Source: an uncultured Lachnospiraceae bacterium (GTDB taxonomy: Bacteria > Bacillota > Clostridia > Lachnospirales > Lachnospiraceae). Taken from it: a stretch of 64,000 nt of DNA. The notes under the pieces are model-generated. The model had not been told where the DNA came from. It saw only the letters and a program-made list of their open reading frames with translations, and did no database searches. Location of the stretch: positions 3,022-67,021 of the forward strand of contig UQAW01000016.1 of assembly GCA_900539175.1 (NCBI GenBank). The letters run 5' to 3'. Positions 26,869 to 35,220 of the stretch are shown here, piece by piece (within the stretch, counting starts at the first letter, position 1; the number at the start of each line of letters is the position of its first letter). The position numbers and the translations under genes are program-made.

Positions 26869-27606
26869 ATGAAGGTATTTGCGGAAACAGACATCGGCCG
26901 GAGACGGAAGATGAACCAGGACTTTGTGTATGCTTCAGAACAGCCGGTGGGCAATCTTCCGAACCTGTTTGTTGTAGCTGACGGCATGGGCGGTCACAAC
27001 GCAGGAGATTTTGCCTCACGGTTTGGCGTATCGATTCTGGTGGAGACGGTGATGAAAGACACCAACTTCAATCCGGTGAAGATTATGCGCCATGGCCTGG
27101 AAGCAGCCAACACTCTGGTGTTGGAACAGGCAAGAAAAGATGCCACGATGGCTGGCATGGGAACTACCATGGTTGCCGTCACGATTGTAGGAAATTATGC
27201 CTACATAGCGAATGTGGGTGACAGTCGCCTGTACCTTGCGACAGACAGATTGGAGCAGGTGACAAGGGATCATTCATTGATTGCGGAGATGGTAAGAATC
27301 GGGGAGCTTACTCCGGAGGAAGCAAGAAATCATCCGGATAAGAATATTATTACAAGGGCGATCGGCACAGCGGAAGAAGTGAAGATTGACTTCTTTGATG
27401 TGAAGCTGGAGCCCGGAAATCAGATTGTGATGTGTTCGGACGGGCTGACCAATATGGTTACGGATGAAGAAATCTATGAGACCGTCCAGATTCAGGAGGG
27501 GAATAAGGCACAGCGTCTGATTGATATGGCAAATGCAAATGGCGGTAAAGATAACATCACAGTTATCATCGTCGAACCATTTACAAACGAGGTGAGAGAA
27601 TGTTAA
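26869..27606 (+). CDS. stp: PP2C-type serine/threonine phosphatase
   Basis: The 245-residue protein has all PP2C metal-binding motifs: ETDIGRRRKMNQDF near the start, VVADGMGGHNAGDFAS (about residues 36-51), ANVGDSRLYL (about 109-118), MCSDGLTNMV (about 188) and GGKDNITVI (about 229). It reverses phosphorylation by the adjacent PASTA kinase, whose gene starts inside its last codons. The pair is a standard Firmicutes module acting on division and wall synthesis proteins. Confidence 0.95.
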   Translation: MKVFAETDIGRRRKMNQDFVYASEQPVGNLPNLFVVADGMGGHNAGDFASRFGVSILVETVMKDTNFNPVKIMRHGLEAANTLVLEQARKDATMAGMGTTMVAVTIVGNYAYIANVGDSRLYLATDRLEQVTRDHSLIAEMVRIGELTPEEARNHPDKNIITRAIGTAEEVKIDFFDVKLEPGNQIVMCSDGLTNMVTDEEIYETVQIQEGNKAQRLIDMANANGGKDNITVIIVEPFTNEVREC

Positions 27607-29759
27607 AAGAGGGAACAGTCGTAGGACAAAGATATGAGATTATCAGCCGTGTCGGCGGCGGCGGAATGGCTGATGTCTACAAGGCAAAAGATCACAAACT
27701 GAACCGTATGGTAGCAGTAAAGGTTATGAAGGCAGAGTTCAAAGAAGATCCCACATTCATAACCAAATTCAGAAAAGAAGCCCAGGCGGCAGCCGGGCTG
27801 TCGCATCCGAACATTGTTAATGTATACGATGTAGGAGATGACAACGGTTTGTATTATATCGTTATGGAACTGGTAGAAGGCATTACGCTGAAGGATTATA
27901 TTACCAGAAAGGGTAAGCTGAGTGTCAAGGAATCTACCAGTATTGCGATTCAGGTTTCTCTGGGACTGCAGGCAGCCCATAACCGGGGAATTATTCACCG
28001 GGATGTGAAACCGCAGAATATTATTATTTCCACAGATGGTAAAGTAAAGCTTTCCGATTTTGGTATTGCAAAAGCTACAAACTCCAATACGATTACTTCG
28101 AATGTCATGGGTTCCGTACATTACAGTTCTCCGGAGCAGGTGAGGGGCGGATTCAGTGATGCAAAAAGTGATATCTATTCATTGGGTGTGACGTTGTATG
28201 AGATGGTTACCGGAAAGGTTCCGTTTGACGGAGAGACGAGTGTTGCGATTGCCATCAAGCATCTGCAGGAAGAGATTGAAGCTCCGTCCAGATATACACC
28301 GACCCTTCCCTATGCTCTGGAACAGATTATTCTGAAATGTACGCAGAAGAGTCCGGACCGCAGATATAGTGATATGGCAGGAGTGATTGAGGATTTGAAA
28401 CATTCTCTGATCGATCCCCAGGGAAATTTTGTAGTCATGACACCGCTCAGTGCCCATGCCCAGACCGTTATCATGTCTCCGGGCGAGATGGAAAGTATCC
28501 GCAATACTGCCGTAAAAGAGCAGAATACCATACAACAGAGTTATATGGATGAGGATGACGAGGAAGAAGATTACGAAGAAGACACGGATGAGGATGATGA
28601 GGATGATTACGACGAATACGATGATTATGACGATGAGGATGACGAGAGTTCAGGATTAGAGAAGGCCATCACGATCGGAGGATTTATCATCGGTGCGATC
28701 ATTATTGTAATTTTGATTTATTTTATTGCCAGGGCGGCTGGATTGGTAAAAGGTCTGGGAGGAGCAAAGGATAACTCAAATTCAGTCAGCATCTCTTCGG
28801 AAAGTGATGAGAAAGAGGAAGATCCGGATGCCGGCAAAGTTGCAGTTCCTGATCTGACGAATAAGACCAGAGAAGAGGCGGAAAGCCTTCTGAATCAGCT
28901 TGAATTGGGAGCAAAATACGATGGTGAAGAAGCATCTGATACAGTAGCGGCCGGATTGGTATGCTATCAGAGCGTTCAGGCCAGTGAGAAGGTTGAGAAA
29001 GGAACCATGATTTTGTTCAAACTGAGCTCCGGTGCAGGGGAAGTGACAATTCCGGGTGAAGTGATCGGTATGAGCCAGCAGGATGCTACAGTTACTCTGG
29101 TTGGTTTAGGATTCAAGGTTTCTGATAATGTGGTAAGACAAAATGATGATAATGTTCCCATCGGAAATGTCATCTCTGTAAGTCCTGATGCAGGAACGAA
29201 TGCAGCACCGGGAACAGAAATTACCCTGACGATCAGCACCGGTCCGCAGCAATCACAGGAAAATGAAAAAGTGAATGTTCCCAGTTATATCGGTCTGACA
29301 CAGGAAGATGCTACCTCAAGTCTGGAGAAGAAGGGGCTGAAAGTTGAGATTGCCTACAGTACCAGCGGCGCATATAATAAAGGTGACGTCATCAAACAGA
29401 ACCCTGTCGGCGGTTCAGAAGTACCAAAGGGTTCAACGGTTGTTTTGACCATTAATGATCCGGACAAGGCTGCTTCCGGGGAAGATAATCAGACAGCAGG
29501 AACCGGGGCAAAGTGGGTATGCAGAAAGGAACTGCAGGAGCCGAGTAATTATAATGGCGGCAGTGTGGAAATTGTACTGATTCAGCAGGTGAACGGTGAG
29601 ACAGTGACAACATCTGTTTATTCCGGTACGAATCCGTGGGCAAATGGTCCATATACGCCGACAATTGAAGGTGCAAGCGGAGTGTCTACGGGAACGATTC
29701 AGATGACCGAAAATGGCGGCGGAACATGGAAATGGGATGCACCGTTTTCAGAAAGTTAA
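27600..29759 (+). CDS. prkC: PASTA-domain serine/threonine protein kinase
   Basis: The 719-residue membrane kinase has a cytoplasmic Hanks-type kinase domain (residues 10-270) with glycine loop GGGGMADVYK, HRDVKPQN and DFGIAK. A strongly acidic linker of about 45 residues rich in D and E (about 316-350) precedes one membrane span (355-378). Three extracellular PASTA repeats start near 413, 480 and 557 (VPDLTNKTREEAESLL, IPGEVIGMSQQDATVTL, VPSYIGLTQEDATSSL). A C-terminal segment of about 80 residues (from 640), rich in G, T and W, extends beyond the PASTA repeats. It senses muropeptides or lipid II and regulates growth and spore germination in related bacteria. The start overlaps the phosphatase gene. 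Confidence 0.95.
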   Translation: MLKEGTVVGQRYEIISRVGGGGMADVYKAKDHKLNRMVAVKVMKAEFKEDPTFITKFRKEAQAAAGLSHPNIVNVYDVGDDNGLYYIVMELVEGITLKDYITRKGKLSVKESTSIAIQVSLGLQAAHNRGIIHRDVKPQNIIISTDGKVKLSDFGIAKATNSNTITSNVMGSVHYSSPEQVRGGFSDAKSDIYSLGVTLYEMVTGKVPFDGETSVAIAIKHLQEEIEAPSRYTPTLPYALEQIILKCTQKSPDRRYSDMAGVIEDLKHSLIDPQGNFVVMTPLSAHAQTVIMSPGEMESIRNTAVKEQNTIQQSYMDEDDEEEDYEEDTDEDDEDDYDEYDDYDDEDDESSGLEKAITIGGFIIGAIIIVILIYFIARAAGLVKGLGGAKDNSNSVSISSESDEKEEDPDAGKVAVPDLTNKTREEAESLLNQLELGAKYDGEEASDTVAAGLVCYQSVQASEKVEKGTMILFKLSSGAGEVTIPGEVIGMSQQDATVTLVGLGFKVSDNVVRQNDDNVPIGNVISVSPDAGTNAAPGTEITLTISTGPQQSQENEKVNVPSYIGLTQEDATSSLEKKGLKVEIAYSTSGAYNKGDVIKQNPVGGSEVPKGSTVVLTINDPDKAASGEDNQTAGTGAKWVCRKELQEPSNYNGGSVEIVLIQQVNGETVTTSVYSGTNPWANGPYTPTIEGASGVSTGTIQMTENGGGTWKWDAPFSES

Positions 29760-29762
29760 TCT

Positions 29763-30644
29763 ATGACAGGAAAAATTATAAAAGGGATAGCAGGATTCTA
29801 CTATGTATTGGTAGAATCCGCTGTTTATGAATGTAAGGCAAAAGGAATATTCCGAAAAGAGAAAAAAAAGCCTATGGTAGGGGATCAGGTGGAGATCGAA
29901 GTTCTGGATCAGGAAACGATGACAGGAAATCTGATCTCCATTTTGCCAAGAAAAAATGAATTGATTCGTCCGGCTGTGGCAAATGTGGATCAGGCAATGG
30001 TAATTTTTGCAATGGAGAGTCCAAAGCCGAACATTGCACTTTTGGATCGCTTTCTGCTGATGATGGAATGGCAGCAGGTAGAAACAAGAATCTGTTTCAA
30101 CAAAAAAGATCTGGCAGAGCGGGGGGAAGCAGAGCGATTAAGTGAAATCTACCGGGGATGTGGGTATCAGGTGTTAATGTGCAGTGCTGCCCAGGGAGAC
30201 GGAGTGGAAGAAATCAAAGCGATATTGAAAGGAAAGACTACGGTTGTGGCGGGACCTTCGGGTGTCGGGAAGTCATCTTTGACGAATCTGATGCAGGAGA
30301 ATGTTCTGATGGAAACCGGAGAAATCAGCCAGAAGCTGAAACGGGGAAAGCATACGACCAGGCATTCTCAGGTGATTGCGGTCAACGAAGAAACATTTTT
30401 GATGGATACCCCGGGATTCAGTTCTCTGGATACCGTTGATATTCCGAAAGAGGAGCTGCGTTTTTATTTTCCTGAATTGGGGGCGTATGAAGGGAAATGC
30501 CGGTTCAATGGCTGCCACCATATAAACGAACCGGACTGCGCAGTAAAGGAAGCTGTGGAGGCTGGGGTAATCAGTCGTTCACGTTACGAAAACTATATGA
30601 TGTTTTATCATGAGCTTAAAGAAAAGGAAAAGAGGAGATATTGA
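29763..30644 (+). CDS. rsgA: Ribosome small subunit-dependent GTPase A
   Basis: The 293-residue circularly permuted GTPase assists late 30S subunit maturation. The order of motifs shows the permutation: G4 FNKKDL (about residue 116) comes before G1 GPSGVGKSS (about 164) and G3 DTPGFSS (about 215). An N-terminal OB-fold and a C-terminal zinc site CRFNGCHHINEPDC (about 241-254) complete the family pattern. It starts three bases after prkC and its stop overlaps the rpe start, so it belongs to the same operon. Confidence 0.96.
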   Translation: MTGKIIKGIAGFYYVLVESAVYECKAKGIFRKEKKKPMVGDQVEIEVLDQETMTGNLISILPRKNELIRPAVANVDQAMVIFAMESPKPNIALLDRFLLMMEWQQVETRICFNKKDLAERGEAERLSEIYRGCGYQVLMCSAAQGDGVEEIKAILKGKTTVVAGPSGVGKSSLTNLMQENVLMETGEISQKLKRGKHTTRHSQVIAVNEETFLMDTPGFSSLDTVDIPKEELRFYFPELGAYEGKCRFNGCHHINEPDCAVKEAVEAGVISRSRYENYMMFYHELKEKEKRRY

Positions 30645-31306
30645 TGAAGTATCAGCTATCCCCGTCGATTCTTGCGGCGGATTTTAACAGACTTGGGGAA
30701 CAAATCAACGAGGTGGAGAAAGCCGGATGTGAATGGCTTCATATTGATGTAATGGATGGGATGTTCGTACCGTGTATTTCTCTTGGAATGCCGGTGATTG
30801 AATCTATACGGAAAGAGAGCAGTCTGTTTTTTGATGTACATCTGATGGTGGAAGATCCGGAACGATATGTGCCGGAAATTGTCAAAAACGGAGCAGATAT
30901 GGTTACCGTACATGTGGAAGCCTGCCCACATCTTGACCGGACACTGGAAGTCATTCGTGAATGCGGGGCGAAGGCTGGAGTTGTATTGAATCCGGAAACC
31001 TCTCTGTGTACATTGGACTATGTGATGGACAAGGTGGATATGGTTCTTTTAATGACGGTAAATCCAGGGTTTGGCGGTCAGACATATATTGAGTCTTCAA
31101 CCAGAAAAATCCGGAACTTACGGAAGATGATAGAGGAGCTTGGCAAGCCTGTGGATATTGAAGTGGATGGAGGAATTAATTTGTCTACGATTGACACTGT
31201 TTTGGAAGCCGGGGCCAATATCCTTGTAGCGGGATCTGCCGTGTTCAAGGGAAATATCGGTGAAAATATCAGCGGGTTGGAAGAACGAATTTCAAAATGG
31301 CGGTAG
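30644..31306 (+). CDS. rpe: Ribulose-phosphate 3-epimerase
   Basis: The 220-residue TIM-barrel enzyme interconverts ribulose-5-phosphate and xylulose-5-phosphate. Signatures are LSPSILAADF, HIDVMDGMFVPCISLGMPV with metal ligands, VHLMVEDPERYV, MTVNPGFGGQ and VDGGINLSTI. The start is ATG 30644, sharing bases with the rsgA stop; the TTG at 30641 is less likely. It is downstream of rsgA, as commonly seen with thiN next. A large family Z foldback lies between rpe and thiN. Confidence 0.96.
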   Translation: MKYQLSPSILAADFNRLGEQINEVEKAGCEWLHIDVMDGMFVPCISLGMPVIESIRKESSLFFDVHLMVEDPERYVPEIVKNGADMVTVHVEACPHLDRTLEVIRECGAKAGVVLNPETSLCTLDYVMDKVDMVLLMTVNPGFGGQTYIESSTRKIRNLRKMIEELGKPVDIEVDGGINLSTIDTVLEAGANILVAGSAVFKGNIGENISGLEERISKWR

Positions 31307-31320
31307 CGTGGTGAATAGGT

Positions 31321-31483
31321 GATTGCGAAACTTTCCGGAAGTTAGTTTAGAATTCGTTCTCACTCCGACATCCGTACAAAATATAGAAAAATGTTCGCTT
31401 GCATCGTACATTTTTCTATATTTTGTTCGTCTGTAGTCGCAATCACGAATCTCTAAACCGATTTCCGGAGAGTTTCGCAATTG
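31321..31483. repeat. Foldback element, family Z, full copy (Z2)
   Basis: The outer arms start with ATTGCGAAACT and continue imperfectly for about 55 bases. Inside is a perfect 19-base inverted repeat (ACAAAATATAGAAAAATGT at 31376-31394 and its complement at 31408-31426) around a 13-base loop. The right arm matches the element at 21603-21673. No coding potential is evident. Confidence 0.78.
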
Positions 31484-31591
31484 TTTATGTGGTGAAGATA
31501 GAAAGGAGTGAGGTTCCGGGAAGTGCCTTGCTCTTTTTTGATGTGGCGGAAGCCGAAGGGAAAGTTTTAATCGAGAATGGAGAGAAGAGAG

Positions 31592-32242
31592 ATGGTTGCA
31601 GTTTTGATTAGCGGAGGTGCCATTGAGGAGGAATTTGCTGTTGGTTTTTTGGATAAGTGCAAAGCGGACCAGATTATAGCGGTGGATCGGGGGTTAACAT
31701 TTTGTAAGCGATATGGAATCCGGCCGAATTGTATCGTAGGGGATTTTGACAGCCTGCCGGGAGGGATTTTAGAAGAATACGAGAAAGATACAGATATTAT
31801 GATCAAGCGGTTGATACCGGAAAAGGATGATTCGGATTCGGAGTGTGCGATGCATCTGGCAATGGATATGGGGGCAGAGATCATTTATCTGTTAGGAGGC
31901 GTGGGAACACGGTTGGATCATGTAATGGCAAATCTTCAGCTACTGGCATATGCGCGTGTCCGGGGAGTTAAAATGTATATGGCAGATGCACATAATCTGA
32001 TTACAGTCCTTGATGGAACAACTGTATTGAAGAGGGAAAACCAGTTTGGGGATTATGTTTCCTTTTTTTCTCTTGGAGATGAGGTCACAGATGTAACACT
32101 TCGTGGATTCCGGTATCCGCTTACGGATTATCGTCTTACAAATACTTCCTGTGGTCTGACTGTAAGCAATGAAATTGCAGAGGAGGAAGCAACGGTAAGT
32201 TTTTCGGAGGGGCTGCTTGTGATGATACAGTCGAAGGATTGA
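31592..32242 (+). CDS. thiN: Thiamine pyrophosphokinase
   Basis: The 216-residue protein transfers pyrophosphate from ATP to thiamine. It has the N-terminal ISGGAIEEEF, AVDRGLTFCKRYGIRPNCIV with the following GDFDSLP (metal and substrate site), KDDSDSECAMHLA and LGGVGTRLDHVMANLQLL, which are family signatures. ATG 31592 gives the family-like start MVAVLISGG with GGAG upstream; ATG 31577 is in frame but less well supported. It ends the conserved run that began with def. Confidence 0.93.
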   Translation: MVAVLISGGAIEEEFAVGFLDKCKADQIIAVDRGLTFCKRYGIRPNCIVGDFDSLPGGILEEYEKDTDIMIKRLIPEKDDSDSECAMHLAMDMGAEIIYLLGGVGTRLDHVMANLQLLAYARVRGVKMYMADAHNLITVLDGTTVLKRENQFGDYVSFFSLGDEVTDVTLRGFRYPLTDYRLTNTSCGLTVSNEIAEEEATVSFSEGLLVMIQSKD

Positions 32243-32335
32243 AAAATGAAAAACATATATGACATTTCGAGAGAGTTTTCTCTGGATTTTATAAAAATTC
32301 TAATATGAGCGGATAATTGTGTTGTAGCCATAAGA

Positions 32336-32369
32336 AAAAACATAGCCCCTCTGAGAACAGAAGGGCTAA
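32336..32369 (-). terminator. Terminator of the toxin-antitoxin operon
   Basis: TAGCCC-CTCT pairs with AGAA-GGGCTA (one mismatch) around a 6-base loop. On the minus strand it is followed by ATGTTTTTTCTT, giving a good intrinsic terminator just after the toxin gene; on the plus strand the T run is weak. Confidence 0.65.
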
Positions 32370-32371
32370 AA

Positions 32372-32707
32372 TTATTCCATATCCATTTGCGATAACTGAT
32401 GTAATTGATCACACTTTGCATAGATTACGGCAGTAATTTGAACTTTCAAATTATCTTCATCTATCCAGAAATATACAAGGAAATTTTTTATTGGTAAACG
32501 GTGTATTCTGTTCGTGTGCCATGGCTCTTCATTAAGCAGGGTGACACGTTGAGGAAAGTGTGCAAGTGATGCAAAAGAATCTTCCAGTGTATCCAGTAGA
32601 TGAAGGGCAGCATCGGGAGCTTTTAGCTCATGGGCTATATAATGTATGATTTCCTGTATTTGTTTTTCTGCTTGAGATGTGATTTTCACGTTATAAGTTT
32701 CACACAT
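32372..32707 (-). CDS. ParE/RelE-type toxin
   Basis: The 111-residue protein matches the ParE/RelE toxin fold: KITSQAEKQIQEIIHYIAHEL (two N-terminal helices), a central ALHLLDTLEDSFASLAHFPQ, and the C-terminal beta sheet HRLPIKNFLVYFWIDEDNLKVQITAVIY. These toxins inhibit DNA gyrase or cleave ribosome-bound mRNA; the ParE-like arrangement is favoured by the YxVxY-like sheet without an obvious RelE catalytic pattern. It follows the antitoxin gene with adjacent stop and start. It lies in an AT-rich gap between two housekeeping genes, next to integrase fragments. Confidence 0.82.
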   Translation of the reverse strand: MCETYNVKITSQAEKQIQEIIHYIAHELKAPDAALHLLDTLEDSFASLAHFPQRVTLLNEEPWHTNRIHRLPIKNFLVYFWIDEDNLKVQITAVIYAKCDQLHQLSQMDME

Positions 32708-33009
32708 TATCGTAACTCCCGTCTTAGATCTGCAAATACATCACTAACAGGACGTGATTGGTCAGCTTTGGCTTGTGATAATCCTGCTTGCATTATGGAG
32801 CTAAATTCTTCTGTGGTCATAGTATCACGTGCAGGAGGTTCTTTAGGTAATGACAGTGAAAAAGGAATGCTTTTTGTAAGGATGATTTGTTTATATAATG
32901 CATTGATAACGACAGAAGCGGGAAGACCAAGTTCGGACATAATGGTTTCTGCCTTTTCTTTTGTTTCTGGTTCAACGCGAGCGAGTACGTTTGCACTTTT
33001 TGTAGCCAT
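32707..33009 (-). CDS. RelB/DinJ-type antitoxin
   Basis: The 100-residue protein begins MATKSANVLARVEPETKEKA, a ribbon-helix-helix start, then ETIMSELGLPASVVINALY, the second half of the DNA-binding domain shared with RelB/DinJ. The C-terminal half (TMTTEEFSSIMQAGLSQA) would wrap the toxin. The start at 33009 is chosen because AAGGTGG precedes it on the minus strand and the homologous domain begins there; a longer frame reaches 33108 but adds unrelated sequence across the promoter. It should repress its own promoter. Confidence 0.88.
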   Translation of the reverse strand: MATKSANVLARVEPETKEKAETIMSELGLPASVVINALYKQIILTKSIPFSLSLPKEPPARDTMTTEEFSSIMQAGLSQAKADQSRPVSDVFADLRRELR

Positions 33010-33039
33010 GATTATACCACCTTTCTTATTTTTAATATT

Positions 33040-33068
33040 ATTATATACTGTTGTATAACTATTAGCAA
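33040..33068 (-). promoter_or_regulatory. Promoter and operator of the toxin-antitoxin operon
   Basis: On the minus strand TTGCTA (33063-33068) and TATAAT (33040-33045) are 17 bases apart. The spacer and -10 contain the inverted repeat TATAC-AACA-GTATA, a likely antitoxin binding site overlapping the polymerase site. Confidence 0.65.
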
Positions 33069-33211
33069 TACGAAAGTAAAAAATGTTAGCTATTATGGAA
33101 TGATTCAAGCAGAAAATTTGATTTGATTATTCCAAAATGCCAGATGATATGATATAATGTTAGCTTGTATCAAACTCTTTTTGTTGGAAACAGCAGAAAG
33201 GAGTTTGATTT

Positions 33212-33368
33212 ATGGGTAAAGAGTTAAAATGTAAAGAACTCGGCGTAGGTATTTGCCAGAGAAAGTTTAATAGGAACCAGATTGATTGAAGATAAGCATG
33301 AGGCTGATGAAATCATTAATACGGTTTTAAATTTAATAGAATCTTCATATGCAAATATACATAAGTGA
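33212..33368 (+). pseudogene. 5' remnant of a tyrosine integrase gene
   Basis: From ATG 33212, with ribosome site AAAGGAG, the frame reads MGKELKCKELGVGICQRK and stops at 33289. This start resembles the N-terminus of Tn916-like/Lachnospiraceae tyrosine integrases, which read GISQRKDG at this point. An overlapping frame continues without a start from 33249 to 33368. The rest of the integrase is missing, but its C-terminus is recognisable at 33751-33858. The ribosome site lies inside a perfect 9-bp hairpin (ATCAAACTC at 33169-33177, GAGTTTGAT at 33201-33209). Confidence 0.55.
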
Positions 33369-33388
33369 TGATGGAAAGGAGGTTCGTT

Positions 33389-33700
33389 ATGAAGGGTAAT
33401 TTTGAGATTTTAAAACTAAATAATGAGCCATATGATTTCCTTATTATTGCGACATCTTATGAAAATCCGCTAAGTTCTATTAAGGAAATAGGAGAAGAAA
33501 TACAGGTACAGAAAGCAAATTTACTTTTTGATTTGACATTGATAAATGGGACAAATAAAAACAGATATATCAAGTGCGAATATGACGCTGACACAAATCA
33601 ATTGCCGATATGTTCAATAGTGGAAGGCATAGACGATGATATAAAGAAAGTCAGTCAAAGTTATTTTTCTGAGAATGAAGAAGTAGTTAAAAAAGTGTAA
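33389..33700 (+). CDS. Unknown 103-residue protein of the accessory island
   Basis: The gene starts at ATG 33389 after a strong AAAGGAGG. The product has no membrane span or signal peptide. It alternates beta-strand-like stretches (NEPYDFLIIATSYE, NLLFDLTLINGT, NRYIKCEYDADTN) and ends in an acidic, charged tail (SEGIDDDIKKV and FSENEEVVKK regions). No family is recognised. It sits between the two integrase fragments, so it was probably cargo of, or captured with, the lost element. Confidence 0.55.
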   Translation: MKGNFEILKLNNEPYDFLIIATSYENPLSSIKEIGEEIQVQKANLLFDLTLINGTNKNRYIKCEYDADTNQLPICSIVEGIDDDIKKVSQSYFSENEEVVKKV

Positions 33701-33750
33701 TTTCAAATTCATTAAAGTATTTGTTGAAATCGGGTATGGTTTAATAGTGA

Positions 33751-33858
33751 AGGTGTGGGAAAAGTCTGATATTTTCAGAGAATCTGTATGTTCACACGAC
33801 AGAAGATGAAAAACATAAAGAAATCGAAAAAATTGCGGCGTCTCTCAAGGTAGTTTAG
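33751..33858 (+). pseudogene. 3' remnant of a tyrosine integrase gene
   Basis: The frame ending at TAG 33856-33858 reads LYVHTTEDEKHKEIEKIA followed by ASLKVV. This is the conserved C-terminus of tyrosine recombinases of this type, where the catalytic tyrosine lies in xLYVH(T/V)T. Upstream it is closed by a stop at 33748-33750. Directly after it comes the duplicated TTGGTACGTAA (two copies, 12 bases apart) before ychF, a possible attachment site relic. Confidence 0.6.
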
Positions 33859-33949
33859 AAAAATTGGTACGTAAATTGGTACGTAACCAAAACCTTGAAA
33901 GGCGAAAACCCTATAAAATATAAGAAAAACCAAAGGAGATTAAGATAAA

Positions 33950-35047
33950 ATGAAATTAGGAATCGTAGGTTTACCAAATGTGGGAAAAAGTACCTTATTT
34001 AATTCATTGACGAAGGCGGGGGCTGAGTCTGCCAATTATCCGTTTTGTACCATTGATCCGAATGTTGGAATTGTCCCGGTACCGGATCAGAGGATTAAAT
34101 TACTGGGAGACTTTTACAGTTCTAAAAAGGTAACACCGGCAGTTGTGGAATTTGTAGATATTGCAGGTCTTGTAAAGGGAGCCTCCAAGGGAGAAGGGTT
34201 GGGCAATCAGTTCCTGGCTAATATCCGGGAAGTGGATGCTATCGTACATGTGGTTCGTTGTTTTGAAGATGCCAATGTGGTTCATGTTGACGGCAGCATT
34301 GATCCTCTTCGTGATATTGAGACGATTGATTTGGAGTTGATTTTCTCAGATCTTGAGATTCTGGAGAGAAGAATTGCCAAGACGACCAAAACAGCACGTA
34401 TGGATAAGACAGCGGCAAGGGAATTGGAGTTGTTGAATCGTCTGAAAGTACATCTGGAAGATGGCAAGGATGCTATTTTATTTGAGACGGAGAATGAGGA
34501 TGAAGAAGCCTGGATGTCAGAATATAATCTGTTGACAAATAAACCTGTGATTTATGCGGCAAATGTCAGTGAGGATGATCTGGCGGACGACGGTGCATCC
34601 AATGAATATGTGCAGAAGGTACGTACATATGCTGCGGAACATCAAAGTGAGGTGTTTGTAATCTGTGCTGAAATTGAGGCAGAGATTTCCGAACTGGATG
34701 ATGACGAGAAGCAGGAATTTCTGGAGGATCTGGGTCTGACGGAATCCGGCTTGGATAAATTAATTGAAGCAAGTTACCGGACGCTGGGACTTATGAGTTT
34801 TTTGACTGCGGGAGAAGATGAAACCCGTGCATGGACAATCAAAATGGGGACCAGGGCACCTCAGGCAGCCGGAAAGATCCACACAGATTTTGAGAGAGGA
34901 TTTATCAAAGCGGAGGTAGTCAATTATCAGGACTTGTTAGACTGCGGTTCCTACAGCGGAGCGAGAGAGAAAGGGCTTGTTCGGATGGAGGGCAAAGATT
35001 ACATTGTAAAAGACGGTGATGTGATTCTTTTCCGATTTAATGTATAA
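33950..35047 (+). CDS. ychF: Redox-responsive ATPase YchF
   Basis: The 365-residue Obg-related protein hydrolyses ATP rather than GTP. The P-loop GLPNVGKSTLFNSLT (residues 6-20) and NYPFCTIDPNVG switch region identify it, and FVDIAGLVKGASKGEGLGNQFL is the family G3 region. The C-terminal TGS domain spans about residues 280-363 and ends KDGDVILFRFNV. AAAGGAG precedes ATG 33950. It associates with ribosomes and is linked to stress responses. It is monocistronic here, with its own terminator. Confidence 0.97.
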   Translation: MKLGIVGLPNVGKSTLFNSLTKAGAESANYPFCTIDPNVGIVPVPDQRIKLLGDFYSSKKVTPAVVEFVDIAGLVKGASKGEGLGNQFLANIREVDAIVHVVRCFEDANVVHVDGSIDPLRDIETIDLELIFSDLEILERRIAKTTKTARMDKTAARELELLNRLKVHLEDGKDAILFETENEDEEAWMSEYNLLTNKPVIYAANVSEDDLADDGASNEYVQKVRTYAAEHQSEVFVICAEIEAEISELDDDEKQEFLEDLGLTESGLDKLIEASYRTLGLMSFLTAGEDETRAWTIKMGTRAPQAAGKIHTDFERGFIKAEVVNYQDLLDCGSYSGAREKGLVRMEGKDYIVKDGDVILFRFNV

Positions 35048-35071
35048 ACGCTGTTCTTTTTGTTAAGTGAT

Positions 35072-35144
35072 AAAAGCATTGTTTTTGTAAAGGAAATTTG
35101 GAGTTCGTGGCCAGATTTTCTTTGCAGGAGCAATGCTTTTTTTG
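35072..35144 (+). terminator. Long two-part terminator hairpin after ychF
   Basis: AAAAGCATTG (35072-35081) pairs with CAATGCTTTT (35131-35140), followed by TTT. Inside, GGAAATTTGG (35092-35101) pairs with CCAGATTTTC (35111-35120). The branched length is unusual for a plain terminator. Confidence 0.7.
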
Positions 35145-35183
35145 TTATTCCGGTTTTGAAGTTGTGAAATCTTGAAAAATGCC

Positions 35184-35212
35184 TTGCTTTTTTTATAGAT
35201 TTGGGATAGAAT
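35184..35212 (+). promoter_or_regulatory. Sigma-A type promoter of the mraZ-dcw operon
   Basis: TTGCTT (35184-35189) and TAGAAT (35207-35212) are spaced by 17 bases; transcription would start near 35219, directly before the MraZ boxes. Confidence 0.7.
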
Positions 35213-35220
35213 AGACCCAT

